Shown one piece after another: positions 1 through 8,193 of a stretch of DNA of 64,000 bases. The translations under genes were made by a program, and so were the position numbers. The stretch comes from JAITWN01 sp034002745 (lineage in GTDB: Bacteria > Pseudomonadota > Gammaproteobacteria > SZUA-140): NCBI GenBank assembly GCA_034002745.1, contig JAVEZY010000003.1:79546-143545 (forward strand). Reading direction: 5' to 3'. The notes under the pieces are model-generated. The model was not told where the DNA came from and ran no database searches. It saw nothing but the letters and a program-made list of their open reading frames with translations. Numbering within the stretch: position 1 is the stretch's first letter; each line of letters begins with the position of its first letter.

Positions 1-480
1 GATCTCGCCGGTCTGCTGCGCAGCGTGGCGGATGATGCCCGCTTCGAAGCCGCTCAGGGCGGACGAACGGTGACCGAGCAGCTGGAAGACTTCCTGCTCG
101 TGCGGGGTGATCCGGAGCTGCTGCACCGCGCAATAGAAAACGTGGTGCGCAATGCTGTCCGTTACACCAGCGTGGGCGGCGCGGTGGAACTGAGTTTGCG
201 GCGGGTCGATGCGCAGGCGCTGATCTCGGTCCGGGATTACGGTGCGGGGGTGGATCGGCGGGACCTGGAGCGGCTGTTCGACCCGTTTTTCCGCTCGGGC
301 GAGGCCCGCGATCGCGCGAGCGGAGGCTATGGGCTGGGGCTGGCAATCGCGCGGCGCGCGGTTGAGCTCCACGGCGGGGATATCAGGGCATGCAATGCTC
401 CCGGTGGCGGTCTGCAGGTGGATATTCGCCTTCCGCTGTCGCCCGCCGATAGCAGATCAGGCCAGGACGAAGGTGAATGA
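1..480 (+). CDS. Sensor histidine kinase, C-terminal part (cut by window start)
   Basis: The reading frame is open to base 1, so the sensor domain, membrane segments and phosphoacceptor histidine lie outside the window. What is visible is the ATP-binding domain: N box ENVVRNAVRY, G1 box DYGAGV, F box LFDPFF and G2 box GYGLGLAIA, in the normal order. The preceding residues (LRSVADDARFEA) resemble the CpxA branch of two-component kinases, an impression from memory. The kinase would autophosphorylate and pass phosphate to a response regulator presumably encoded upstream. Its stop overlaps the start of the following VanY-like gene (ATGA), so the two are translationally coupled. Confidence 0.9.
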   Translation, partial: DLAGLLRSVADDARFEAAQGGRTVTEQLEDFLLVRGDPELLHRAIENVVRNAVRYTSVGGAVELSLRRVDAQALISVRDYGAGVDRRDLERLFDPFFRSGEARDRASGGYGLGLAIARRAVELHGGDIRACNAPGGGLQVDIRLPLSPADSRSGQDEGE

Positions 481-1010
481 GCATGAGATATGGTCCGCGC
501 ACACTGGCGGCGCTGGCGCGCGCCGGCATCCTTCCAGAGGCGGTGGCCGGGCGCGGTTTGCGGGAATACGAAGAGGCATCCGAACTGGAGCCGGTGGAGA
601 CCGGCGCCGACGGCCGCGTCTATCTGCTGGCGCCGCATGCCGCGCAGGCCTGGCGCGCGCTGAGCGCTGCGGCGGCGGCCGATGGCGTGCGCCTGTACAT
701 CGTGTCCGCCTTCCGCAGCGTCGACCGTCAGCTGGAGCTGATCGAGCGCAAACTGGCGCGCGGCGATGCGCTTTCCGACATCCTGTCGGTGATCGCGCCG
801 CCGGGATTCAGCGAACACCATACCGGTCGTGCGGTTGATGTGGGGTGCCCGGAAGCCGCGCCGCTGGAACGTGAGTTCGACCGCACTCCGGCCTTTCGCT
901 GGCTGCGGTCCCGGGCGGGCGAGTTCGGTTTCCTGCTTTCGTATCCCGAGGGAAATCCTCAGGGTTATCAATACGAGCCGTGGCACTGGTGCCACCGCGT
1001 GGGATCCTGA
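477..1010 (+). CDS. VanY/LdcB-type D-alanyl-D-alanine carboxypeptidase (M15B)
   Basis: A 177-residue protein of the M15B metallopeptidase family, which trims D-Ala from peptidoglycan stem peptides. The zinc motif SEHHTGRAVD (S-x-H-x-x-G-x-A-x-D form) lies near residues 113-122 and the second metal/catalytic motif EPWHWCH is close to the C terminus. No signal peptide or membrane segment is evident, so how it reaches the wall is unclear. The start overlaps the kinase stop (ATGA); a second ATG lies two codons further in. Coupling to a sensor kinase suggests a role in envelope homeostasis, which is inference. Confidence 0.85.
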   Translation: MSMRYGPRTLAALARAGILPEAVAGRGLREYEEASELEPVETGADGRVYLLAPHAAQAWRALSAAAAADGVRLYIVSAFRSVDRQLELIERKLARGDALSDILSVIAPPGFSEHHTGRAVDVGCPEAAPLEREFDRTPAFRWLRSRAGEFGFLLSYPEGNPQGYQYEPWHWCHRVGS

Positions 1011-1013
1011 CAG

Positions 1014-1382
1014 TCACCACAGTAGTTGCAGTGGAAGGGAGAACAGGTACAGGACCAGGATGATGCCGGCCAGGCGCAGCAGCGTCCCCAATGGCCTCTG
1101 CTTGAGCCGGGTATAGACCGATTCCTCTTCACCGCTGCGGCGCCGGTCCTCGCGCTCGGCGCGTGCCCGGAGTTGCCGCTCACGCTGATAATCATCGAGC
1201 AGGGCGCGGGCGCGCAGGCGCACGGTATCGTCGTCCGAGTTCAGCCAGATTCCCCCCGAGGAAATTCCCCACCTGCCCGGGGGTGTCTCGTAGAAATCCA
1301 CGCCGTGCTCGCGCAGCAGCGCGCAGACTTCTTCCGCCTCGTCGGCAGGTACGTGACGCAGTGACATCAGCAATCTGGCCAT
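1014..1382 (-). CDS. DUF6164 family membrane-anchored protein
   Basis: A 122-residue protein matching, from memory, the DUF6164 family (N terminus MARLLMSLRHVPADEAEEV, then a conserved FYETPPGRWGIS stretch). The N-terminal half looks like a small soluble ferredoxin-like or DUF2007-type fold. A charged, coiled-coil-prone linker follows (about residues 63-90), then one C-terminal transmembrane helix (GTLLRLAGIILVLYLF). Function is unknown. It converges on the VanY-like gene with only 3 bases between the stops and is divergent from lpxA. Confidence 0.75.
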   Translation of the reverse strand: MARLLMSLRHVPADEAEEVCALLREHGVDFYETPPGRWGISSGGIWLNSDDDTVRLRARALLDDYQRERQLRARAEREDRRRSGEEESVYTRLKQRPLGTLLRLAGIILVLYLFSLPLQLLW

Positions 1383-1470
1383 GGGAGAGGGCTCCGGTCG
1401 TTGATGGCTATTCTAGCCGCGGCGGCGTGTCGGCGTGGCGGCTGGCGCCGACTTTTCGTAACATGTGCGG

Positions 1471-2259
1471 ATGTCCGATCTCATCGATGAAATCCATCCG
1501 CAGGCCGTGATCGCGCACGGCGCGCGTCTCGGCAAGGGTAACCGCATCGGCCCCGGGGTGGTGATCGAGAACGATGTCGAGCTCGGCGATGGCAATGTGT
1601 TCCTGCCCTATGCCGTCATCAAGACCGGTACCCGGATGGGCAGCGGCAATACCGTCCACGAACACGCGGTGCTCGGCGGACCGCCGCAGGATCTGAGCTT
1701 CAAGGGCCGTGATACGACGCTGGAAATCGGCGACGGCAACGTGTTTCGCGAGGGAGTGACGATCAACCGGGGCTGCAAGGGTGACGGCCGTACCATCGTT
1801 GGCAACCGCAACTACTTCATGGCGGCCTGTCACGCTGCACATGACTGCATTCTCGGCGACGATATCATCGTCGCCAACGGCGCGCTGCTCGCCGGGCATG
1901 TGGAAGTGGAGGATCGCGTCTTCATATCGGGCTGCGTGGTGATCCACCAGTTCTGCCATATCGGACGCAATGCGATGCTGAGCGGCGGCGCCCGCATCTC
2001 GCTTGATGCGCCGCCATTCTTCATCACCGAGGGCAGTCCTGCCCACGTGCGCGGCCTCAATGTCGTGGGGCTGAAGCGGGCGGGATTCACCCTGGAGGAT
2101 ATCGCCGAGTTGAAGAAGGCATATCGTACGCTTTTCCAGCGGCGTCAGCCCTTGCCGGTGATCATGGAAGAGCTGGGGCGGAGCAATGATCCGCATGTGC
2201 GCCATCTGCACGGCTTCCTTGCCCGTTCACGTCGCGGTTTTCATCGCGCCGCGCCCTGA
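1471..2259 (+). CDS. lpxA: Acyl-ACP--UDP-N-acetylglucosamine O-acyltransferase (LpxA family)
   Basis: LpxA transfers 3-hydroxyacyl chains to UDP-GlcNAc in the first step of lipid A synthesis in the cytoplasm. The 262-residue product has hexapeptide-repeat strands throughout its first 190 residues and keeps the active-site region, ACHAAHDC, aligned with the E. coli catalytic His125 segment. The C-terminal helical domain (GLKRAGF, then ARSRRGFHR) is also typical. The ATG at 1471 is chosen; an in-frame GTG lies at 1465. It is not next to lpxD, fabZ or lpxB as is usual, so it may be a second copy or a relocated gene. Confidence 0.85.
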   Translation: MSDLIDEIHPQAVIAHGARLGKGNRIGPGVVIENDVELGDGNVFLPYAVIKTGTRMGSGNTVHEHAVLGGPPQDLSFKGRDTTLEIGDGNVFREGVTINRGCKGDGRTIVGNRNYFMAACHAAHDCILGDDIIVANGALLAGHVEVEDRVFISGCVVIHQFCHIGRNAMLSGGARISLDAPPFFITEGSPAHVRGLNVVGLKRAGFTLEDIAELKKAYRTLFQRRQPLPVIMEELGRSNDPHVRHLHGFLARSRRGFHRAAP

Positions 2260-2266
2260 GCCGGCA

Positions 2267-3583
2267 TCACCAGGAAAGCAGCAGGCCGAGCGAAACCCCG
2301 CCCTGCCGGTAGTCGTACGCCGGGACGTTGGAATGGTTGAGGGTGCGCTGGAGCTGCAGCGCCAACTCCCGATCGCGTCCGATCGATCGGCTCAGGCGCA
2401 GAAAGAGCCTGAGTCGATGGTCCTTGCGCCGCATGGCGCTTCCATCCGTGAGTTCGCCTGGATCGGCGTAGTGGCTGCGTCGATAGCGTAAGCCTGTGCT
2501 GATGACGTTTCCGCCCGCCAGTCTGAAACGCACATCACCGCCAATTTCGTGTCGCCGCGGCGAGACGCTGATGAAGACCGGTTCCCGAAGATCGTTCCTG
2601 TCGTTGTCCTCGTAGCGGTAGAAGCCACGCAGCCGCGTGGCGCGGATCTGCCAGGCCGACTCGAGTTCGAAAGCGTGATGTGATCCTGTGAGATAGGCGA
2701 ACCGTGCGTTCGATTCGCGTGTCCGTCCCGTTTCAACCATCAGACGCAGGACGTGCTCGGGGCGGAATGAGCGGCTCGCTTCGAGCCGCAGCGCATGGCC
2801 GGAGGTCAATCCCGAGCCATCGGCCAGGGTCCGCTCGACTTGCAGTTCCCCGTCGACCCGCCAGGCGCCGAAATGGCGGCTGTGCATGGCGCCCAGCCGA
2901 AACAGCGCGGTGTCGTATTCATGCAGGTCCTGGTGTGCCAGCAGCCAGGCACTTCCGCGCAGCGAGAGTCCCGCCTGGTTCAGTAGTCGCGGTGCGTAGT
3001 CGAAATCGCCGTAGAGCTCCAGCCAGGTGTCGCCCTTTCCGGTCTCGGCCAGTGTCTCGTCGTCGGCGCGCAGCGTTACGTTGCTGTCATACCCGATGGA
3101 CGCGTAGGCCAGGCCGCCGGGTCGCGAAGCGTGGTTCTCCGCCATCGTTCGGCCGAGTTCATCGATCAGTTCCCGCAGTTCGGCTTCGGGGGACGCGTCC
3201 CGTGCCCGCTTCAGCCAATCCGCGGCAAGCCGCCGATCTTTCAGTTGCCAGGCGCTGAGCGCGGCATTGTAGGCGGCGACGGCGGTGAGGCGGGGGTCGC
3301 GGGCGGCGCGGCTGAACGCTGCGACTGCCTGTTCGTGGTCTGCGAGACGATAATGGATGGCGCCGAGGTTGAAATCGATCGCGGGATCGTCGACCCCGGT
3401 GGCCTGCAGTTCGCGGAAGCCTGCGAGGGCTTCCTCGTTCCGCCCGGACTCGAAGGCGGCGACGGCCTGATCGTATATCCGGTCGCCTTCCGTATCGGCA
3501 CGGATTTCCGGACCGATGCAGAGTAGCAGAATGGCCAGCAGGGCCGCGAGCGAGCCTGGGGGCGTGCGGGGGGGCAAGGGCAC
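2267..3583 (-). CDS. Secreted TPR protein with C-terminal outer-membrane beta-barrel
   Basis: A 438-residue protein starting at GTG 3583 with a clear signal peptide (hydrophobic AALLAILLLCIG, cleavage near IRA-D). Residues about 30-150 form TPR-like helical pairs (for example AIDFNLGAIHYRLADHEQAV). From about residue 160 to the end the sequence alternates polar and hydrophobic residues in strands rich in Tyr, Arg and Gly, and terminates in LLLSW, the aromatic C terminus expected for Bam-inserted barrels. TPR plus barrel is the architecture of Slam/DUF560 surface-lipoprotein exporters, but no client lipoprotein is adjacent. Assignment beyond the architecture is tentative. Confidence 0.7.
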   Translation of the reverse strand: MPLPPRTPPGSLAALLAILLLCIGPEIRADTEGDRIYDQAVAAFESGRNEEALAGFRELQATGVDDPAIDFNLGAIHYRLADHEQAVAAFSRAARDPRLTAVAAYNAALSAWQLKDRRLAADWLKRARDASPEAELRELIDELGRTMAENHASRPGGLAYASIGYDSNVTLRADDETLAETGKGDTWLELYGDFDYAPRLLNQAGLSLRGSAWLLAHQDLHEYDTALFRLGAMHSRHFGAWRVDGELQVERTLADGSGLTSGHALRLEASRSFRPEHVLRLMVETGRTRESNARFAYLTGSHHAFELESAWQIRATRLRGFYRYEDNDRNDLREPVFISVSPRRHEIGGDVRFRLAGGNVISTGLRYRRSHYADPGELTDGSAMRRKDHRLRLFLRLSRSIGRDRELALQLQRTLNHSNVPAYDYRQGGVSLGLLLSW

Positions 3584-3703
3584 TGTTCAGGAGCGTGTGA
3601 ATCGGGCGTGCGGCCATTATCCGGGCCGCCGCGGACGGCGGTCAATGACGGCGATCGGCGACACCGCCCGGCTTCCCGTCGAGCATCCAAGCGCCATGGC
3701 GGT

Positions 3704-3709
3704 TATAAT
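3704..3709 (+). promoter_or_regulatory. Candidate -10 element for the HPF/RaiA gene
   Basis: A perfect TATAAT sits 46 bases before the start codon at 3755. No convincing -35 hexamer is found 16-18 bases upstream (GAGCAT at 17). Promoter assignment rests on the -10 alone. Confidence 0.4.
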
Positions 3710-3754
3710 GAGTCCTTTCAAGCGCGGGCGCTGATCCTTCAGGAGATTGCAAAA

Positions 3755-4069
3755 ATGCATGTGCAGGTCAATACGGACGGCAACGTCCAGGGCAGGGAAG
3801 ACGTCACCGAGCGGGTGCGTGCCACGGTCTCCGATGGGCTCGCCCGTTTTGCCGACAGGCTGACCCGCGTCGAGGTTCATCTCTCCGACGAGAACAGCGC
3901 CAAGGCTGGGGCCGACGACAAGCGTTGCCTGATCGAGGCCCGTGTGGCGGGCATGGATCCGGTGGTGGCCAGCCATAACGCGGCGGCATTGCCGGTAGCG
4001 ATCGATGGCGCGCTCGACAAGCTGCGCCGGGCGCTGGATAGCGCCATTGGCAGGCTGGAGAAGCGCTGA
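3755..4069 (+). CDS. HPF/RaiA-family ribosome-associated protein
   Basis: A 104-residue protein of the short hibernation-factor family that binds the 30S decoding centre and damps translation in stationary phase. The family pattern is visible as an N-terminal strand VQVNTDGN, the central strand VEVHLSDEN, and a C-terminal helix ALDKLRRALDSAIGRL. The start at 3755 is set by an AGGAG (3741-3745) nine bases upstream; longer upstream extensions of the frame lack a comparable site. It stands alone rather than next to rpoN or ptsN, so a direct equivalence to E. coli hpf is not claimed. Confidence 0.8.
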   Translation: MHVQVNTDGNVQGREDVTERVRATVSDGLARFADRLTRVEVHLSDENSAKAGADDKRCLIEARVAGMDPVVASHNAAALPVAIDGALDKLRRALDSAIGRLEKR

Positions 4070-4161
4070 CAGTTGTCAAAATCCGCTCGGCTGCGGGATC
4101 CGGGGGTGAGCGTCGGTCGAAGCGGAATAAGCGACCAGATCACCCCCAACCGGAGGAACCA

Positions 4162-4935
4162 TTGCAGCCAAGACATCGAATACGATTTCCGCAGGTTGAA
4201 GGTCACGCTCTCGCCCAGGATGAGGTGTATTTCTACCTGATCGACGACGGCGGGAAAAAGACCAAGATCCGTTTTCACGACTACGATCATATCTACCGTC
4301 ATCCCGGTCTTTACGAACAGCTGTTCTATGACCGGCTCCGATGCGATTCACCGCGCAAGGTTGCGGAAATCCTCAAGTCCGCAATCGATCAGACCAATGA
4401 AAACTTCACTGCCCTGCGGGTGCTCGATCTGGGCGCAGGCAATGGCCTGATGGGGGAGGCGCTGGATCGTTACGGTGTGTCGCGGCTGGTAGGAGTCGAC
4501 ATCATTCCCGAGGCGCGTGCCGCGATGGAGCGTGATCGCCCCCATGTCTACGATGCTTACCATGTGGCCGACTTCTGCCGCCTGAACGGCGACATGCGGG
4601 AGGAGTTGGAATCCTGGGGGTTCAACTGCCTGACCACCGTGGCGGCGCTGGGGTTCGGAGACATTCCTCCACTGGCGTTCATGGAGGCGTTCAACCTGGT
4701 GCATGCCCAGGGCTGGGTCGCGTTCAACATCAAGGAGACGTTCTTCGATGGCCGGGACGATAGTGGCTTCTCGACCATGATCCGGGAGATGATCTTTTCG
4801 CGCCACATCACCATCTATCATCTCGAGCGCTATCGCCATCGTCTGTCGATGGAAGGCGAGCCTCTGTACTATTACGCCATTGCGGCGAAGAAGAACGGCG
4901 ATATTCCCTCCGAATTCATCGCCCGCTATAGCTGA
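4162..4935 (+). CDS. Class I SAM-dependent methyltransferase
   Basis: A 257-residue methyltransferase. The SAM-binding motif I VLDLGAGNGLMGEAL lies near residues 89-103, followed by an acidic loop GVDIIPEAR (motif II). The substrate cannot be deduced. The start is a TTG at 4162, chosen because a strong CGGAGG (4151-4156) lies 5 bases upstream and no ATG or GTG fits. The C-terminal part is rich in aromatic residues (PLYYYAIAAKK). It is followed by a G-C hairpin shared with the convergent nirK operon. Confidence 0.75.
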   Translation: MQPRHRIRFPQVEGHALAQDEVYFYLIDDGGKKTKIRFHDYDHIYRHPGLYEQLFYDRLRCDSPRKVAEILKSAIDQTNENFTALRVLDLGAGNGLMGEALDRYGVSRLVGVDIIPEARAAMERDRPHVYDAYHVADFCRLNGDMREELESWGFNCLTTVAALGFGDIPPLAFMEAFNLVHAQGWVAFNIKETFFDGRDDSGFSTMIREMIFSRHITIYHLERYRHRLSMEGEPLYYYAIAAKKNGDIPSEFIARYS

Positions 4936-4936
4936 G

Positions 4937-4963
4937 AAAAAAAAGGGGGGCGCAAGGCCCCCC
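4937..4963 (-). terminator. Rho-independent terminator of the ncgABC-nirK operon
   Basis: On the minus strand a 7-bp G/C stem (GGGGGGC pairing with GCCCCCC, bases 4945-4963, 5-base loop) is followed directly by eight T residues (4937-4944). This is a canonical intrinsic terminator 25 bases after the nirK stop. For the plus strand the A-tract precedes the stem, so it may stop that transcript only weakly. Confidence 0.85.
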
Positions 4964-4987
4964 AACTCATGCTTGACAGCAGGGTGA

Positions 4988-5938
4988 TCAACGCAGGATC
5001 AGATTGCCGTCCTTGCCGATCTTCGGGTCGGCGTCCGGAGTGTGCATCAGCACGGTGATGGCGCCGCGCATTGCAGCCTTCATCGCGTGATCCACGATTG
5101 CGTTGTTGGTCGGACGGTCGGCAGGCGATTTGATGTCGAACGTCACCGCCTCGGCAACTCCCATGTTGTAGGTCTGGATGCCGTAGATCACGTTCTTCGG
5201 ATTGCCGTTCAGGTAGACGCGGTCCCAGATGCCAGCGATCGGGTGGATCGCCGCCGGCTCGTTGATGTTGGCATTCACGTAGTGGATGCGCACCAGTTCG
5301 CCCGGCTTGGCCTGAAGCGCGAGGCTGGCATTCGGGTCGTGCACCGGATCGTAGTGGAAGACCTTTCCATTGATCAGCGAATTGGCCCAGCCTTCGTTCT
5401 CCATCATGCCGTGATGGTCTTCGGCATCCGGGAAGAACTGCGACTGGATCAGAACGTACTCGCGGTCAGGCTTCGGATAGGCGGCCGTGAATCCCTCTTT
5501 CGGATCGACGATGATGATGCCGAACATCCCGCGCGCGATGTGCTGGTGCATCGGGTCCGACCCGCAGTGATACATGAAGACACCGGGGTACTGGGCCTTG
5601 AAGCTGAACTGCTTGGTCTCACCGGGCTTGACCGATGTGAACTCCTTGAGCACGTCCGCGACCGCGGCGTGGAAGTCCATGGAGTGCGAGTTCTTGTTGC
5701 TCGCGGGATTGACCAGCGTGAATTCGACGGTGTCGCCTTCCTTGACCCTCACCACCGGCCCGGGAATCTCGCCGCCGAAGGTCCACGCGGGATACATCGT
5801 GCCCTTATTGTCGATGGCTACTTCTTTCTCCTTGACTTCCATGGTCACCTTGACCGTCGCGGCGAACGCCGGGGCGGCGATCATCGATGCGCCGATCACG
5901 GCCGCTGTCAAGGCCCTCCGCATGGTATTCCCCCTCAT
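4988..5938 (-). CDS. nirK: Copper-containing nitrite reductase NirK
   Basis: NirK reduces nitrite to nitric oxide in the periplasm. The 316-residue protein has a signal peptide (cleavage near AFA-A) and two cupredoxin domains. Type 1 and type 2 copper ligands are recognisable: HSMDFH (first His type 1, second type 2), MYHCG (His type 2, Cys type 1), QHIARGM (His and Met of type 1). In the second domain AIHPIAGIWD and IVDHAMK carry the expected active-site histidines. The first ATG (5938) is preceded by GAGGAGG five bases upstream. It is the last gene of an ncgABC-nirK operon, the order described in Nitrosomonas europaea. Confidence 0.92.
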   Translation of the reverse strand: MRGNTMRRALTAAVIGASMIAAPAFAATVKVTMEVKEKEVAIDNKGTMYPAWTFGGEIPGPVVRVKEGDTVEFTLVNPASNKNSHSMDFHAAVADVLKEFTSVKPGETKQFSFKAQYPGVFMYHCGSDPMHQHIARGMFGIIIVDPKEGFTAAYPKPDREYVLIQSQFFPDAEDHHGMMENEGWANSLINGKVFHYDPVHDPNASLALQAKPGELVRIHYVNANINEPAAIHPIAGIWDRVYLNGNPKNVIYGIQTYNMGVAEAVTFDIKSPADRPTNNAIVDHAMKAAMRGAITVLMHTPDADPKIGKDGNLILR

Positions 5939-5986
5939 GACTACCTCCTCTCGTGGTGGTTGACGACAAATCGGTACTTTTTTGGT

Positions 5987-6343
5987 TCAGCCGGTGCCGT
6001 GACGGCACTGGCAGAGCTCGCGCATGTGCTCGACGAGCCGGTGAATCTCATCATCACTGAAGACGCCGTCCCACGGCGGCATCAGCACTGATTTATTGAT
6101 GCTCTGACCGCCCTCCTTGATCGCCTTGAAGAGGAGTTCGTCGGAGCGCGCGGACATCGCCGAGGCATCCGTGTGATCACGGGGCTGGACCGACATGTCG
6201 TGGACGTTGATTCCCATGCCGTTGCCGTGGACGCCATGACACTGGGTGCAGTACACCTGATAGAGATCGGCGCCGCTCTCTTCGGCCAGCGCGGGCGCAG
6301 CGGAGGCGGCGAGCAGGACTGCCATCGCAGCGTATGTCTTCAT
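5987..6343 (-). CDS. ncgC: Periplasmic monoheme cytochrome c (NcgC)
   Basis: A 118-residue secreted cytochrome with a signal peptide (residues 1-20, cleavage near ALA-E) and one heme-binding motif CTQCH at residues 32-36. The distal Met ligand is probably in SVLMPPW, the classic class I arrangement. The ATG at 6343 shares its A with the TGA of the preceding ncgB, and GAGGAG lies about ten bases upstream; a GTG one codon earlier is an alternative. By position and heme count it corresponds to NcgC of the ammonia oxidiser nirK operon, and probably relays electrons to or from NirK. Confidence 0.85.
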   Translation of the reverse strand: MKTYAAMAVLLAASAAPALAEESGADLYQVYCTQCHGVHGNGMGINVHDMSVQPRDHTDASAMSARSDELLFKAIKEGGQSINKSVLMPPWDGVFSDDEIHRLVEHMRELCQCRHGTG

Positions 6344-7035
6344 CACTCCATCTCCTCGGCAAGCGCCCGCATGTAGTGCACCAGCTTCTGCAGATCAGCG
6401 TCGGTCAGATGCCGGTTGGGCATGAAGGAACGGGGATCCCAGGCCTGGGGATTGCGCATGTAGCTGATCATCCAATCGGCCTGGAGCCGCTTCGCGGCAG
6501 TGTAGACCTCGGGGCCGGAGAGGCCGCCGTACTCCGGCTCGATCTGGTGGCAGGCAAGGCAGCCGCGGAACTTGTCGAACATCAATTCGCCCATCGACAG
6601 ACCGATGCTCCCTTCCTTGTACTCGCCGGGATTCACCAGGTCGTCGCCGGCGCGCAGGGTCATCAACGCTTCGGCGGCGGCCTTTGCGTCCGCCTCGCCA
6701 AGCGCCGTGTGGTCGATGAGTCCGCTCTCGTCGATGGCATCGATGCCGTCCTCGCCATCGACGACGAGCTTGCCGTAGAACATGCCGGCGGGGCGGATCC
6801 GGGTCGGCTCCTGCAGCCAGTTCTCCAGCCATTCCTGACGATACTTGTTGCCGGCGTAGAACAGATCGGGACCCTTGCGCTCACGCAACTCCTGGAGTGT
6901 GGCCGGAGCCGGCCCTGTCAGATCGTGGCATCCGCTGCATTCGTTCTTCAGAAGTTCCGTGCCGCTGGCCGACGCCGTTCCCGCGGCGAAGGCGAGCAAT
7001 GCGCTTCCAAGTGCAGCGTGCATGAGCCTACTCAT
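6343..7035 (-). CDS. ncgB: Periplasmic diheme cytochrome c (NcgB)
   Basis: A 230-residue exported protein (signal peptide to about residue 24) with two heme motifs, CSGCH at residues 33-37 and CLACH near residue 158, consistent with two fused cytochrome c modules. Possible axial methionines lie in AGMFYG and RSFMPNRHL. The start at 7035 overlaps the end of ncgA by 8 bases and its stop overlaps ncgC by one base, so translation is coupled. It matches the second gene of the ncgABC-nirK operon and is likely an electron carrier between the quinol/cytochrome pool and the copper enzymes. Confidence 0.87.
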   Translation of the reverse strand: MSRLMHAALGSALLAFAAGTASASGTELLKNECSGCHDLTGPAPATLQELRERKGPDLFYAGNKYRQEWLENWLQEPTRIRPAGMFYGKLVVDGEDGIDAIDESGLIDHTALGEADAKAAAEALMTLRAGDDLVNPGEYKEGSIGLSMGELMFDKFRGCLACHQIEPEYGGLSGPEVYTAAKRLQADWMISYMRNPQAWDPRSFMPNRHLTDADLQKLVHYMRALAEEME

Positions 7036-8128
7036 GGCGATGTTCCCGGGCAGGGGCCTCGCGGTTGCCCCGGCGTCGCTCTCCTCTGGTGGTCAGCGGT
7101 TCGCCCGCGAAGCCTTCGTGGTTGTGCAAGCCAAAGCCGGCCTGCATGGAGTCTCCGTAGAAGAAGTTCGAGTCGTACTTGACGTTCTTCCAGTGATACC
7201 AGTCATCGGGTTCCACCCCGGCATACTCGATCGTCGTCATCGGGCCGCCACTGTGCTCGCCGTTGTTGGTGACATGCGGATCCACATGGTCGTGCATCAT
7301 GAACCGTCCCGGGTTGTCCATTTCGACGATGACGTCGTAGCGCTCACCGGGACCGATCAGGACGGTATCCACCCAGTAGGGGGACGCCAGTTCCCTTCCG
7401 TCCTTGTGGGTGACCAGCATGTCGTGACCGTGCAGGTGCATCGAGTGGACTTCAGCGCCGGCGCCGATGAAGCGGATGCGCAATACGTCGCCCTTCTCTA
7501 CCCGGATCGGCTGGGTATAGGGAAACGAGCGACCGTTCGCGGAGAAGTAGTTGGGCGTATCGAGGGGGCCCCCACCCTGGCCGAACTTGTCGGCATACTT
7601 CGAATCCCAGGAACTGAGCATCATGATCGCTTCCCTGGTGACCCGGCGCTCGAGCTTGCTCGGCTTCTTGGGTTCCACGATCAGCGGACCCCACATGCCG
7701 CGCAGTCCGACATGTTCGGCGACGTTGACGTGACAGTGGTACCAGAGCGTGCCGACTTTGTCGGCCTTGAAGCGGTAGGTGAAGGTCTCTCCGGGCTGGA
7801 TTCCCTGCTGCGTGACGCCGGGAACGCCATCGTTGCGCCAGTTGTTGTGCTGGTAGATTCCGTGCCAGTGGATGGTGTGTTCGAGGGAGGTGTTGTTGCT
7901 TACGTGGACGATGACGTCATCGCCTTCCTTGACGTGTATGAGGGGGGCGGGTACCTGTCCGTTGAAAGCGAAAACCTGGTATTTGAGCCCGGGCGCCACC
8001 TCGATCACGCGTTCATCGATGGCAAGTTCGAATTCGCGTTCCGCGGCCTGAGCCACGGTCATCAGCGCTGCGATGACGGGTAGCATCAGTGCTATCGCGT
8101 GTCGCGCCAAGGGTCTAGACAAGGTCAT
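7028..8128 (-). CDS. ncgA: Two-domain multicopper oxidase (NcgA, blue copper oxidase)
   Basis: A 366-residue periplasmic oxidase with signal peptide (cleavage near AQA-A). Copper motifs are HTIHWHG and WYHCHVNVAEH followed by GLRGM in domain 1, and HSMHLHGHD and MHDHVDPH in domain 2. The type 1 copper Cys is in domain 1 while domain 2 has His in place of Cys, which is the type C two-domain layout known for the N. europaea enzyme. The ATG at 8128 is preferred over one at 8161 because AGGAGGGG lies just upstream of it. The C terminus is unusually His/Arg/Glu-rich. It heads the operon and is controlled from the AT-rich region shared with nsrR. Confidence 0.9.
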   Translation of the reverse strand: MTLSRPLARHAIALMLPVIAALMTVAQAAEREFELAIDERVIEVAPGLKYQVFAFNGQVPAPLIHVKEGDDVIVHVSNNTSLEHTIHWHGIYQHNNWRNDGVPGVTQQGIQPGETFTYRFKADKVGTLWYHCHVNVAEHVGLRGMWGPLIVEPKKPSKLERRVTREAIMMLSSWDSKYADKFGQGGGPLDTPNYFSANGRSFPYTQPIRVEKGDVLRIRFIGAGAEVHSMHLHGHDMLVTHKDGRELASPYWVDTVLIGPGERYDVIVEMDNPGRFMMHDHVDPHVTNNGEHSGGPMTTIEYAGVEPDDWYHWKNVKYDSNFFYGDSMQAGFGLHNHEGFAGEPLTTRGERRRGNREAPAREHRHE

Positions 8129-8133
8129 GACAG

Positions 8134-8141
8134 CCCCTCCT
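8134..8141 (-). promoter_or_regulatory. Ribosome binding site deciding the ncgA start
   Basis: The minus strand reads AGGAGGGG five bases before the ATG at 8128. The upstream in-frame ATG at 8161 has no such site, so 8128 is taken as the start. Confidence 0.8.
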
Positions 8142-8193
8142 GGTCGGTTGGAAATAGGCAAAAAATACGTTCATTCAGCAGCTTGCCCAACAA

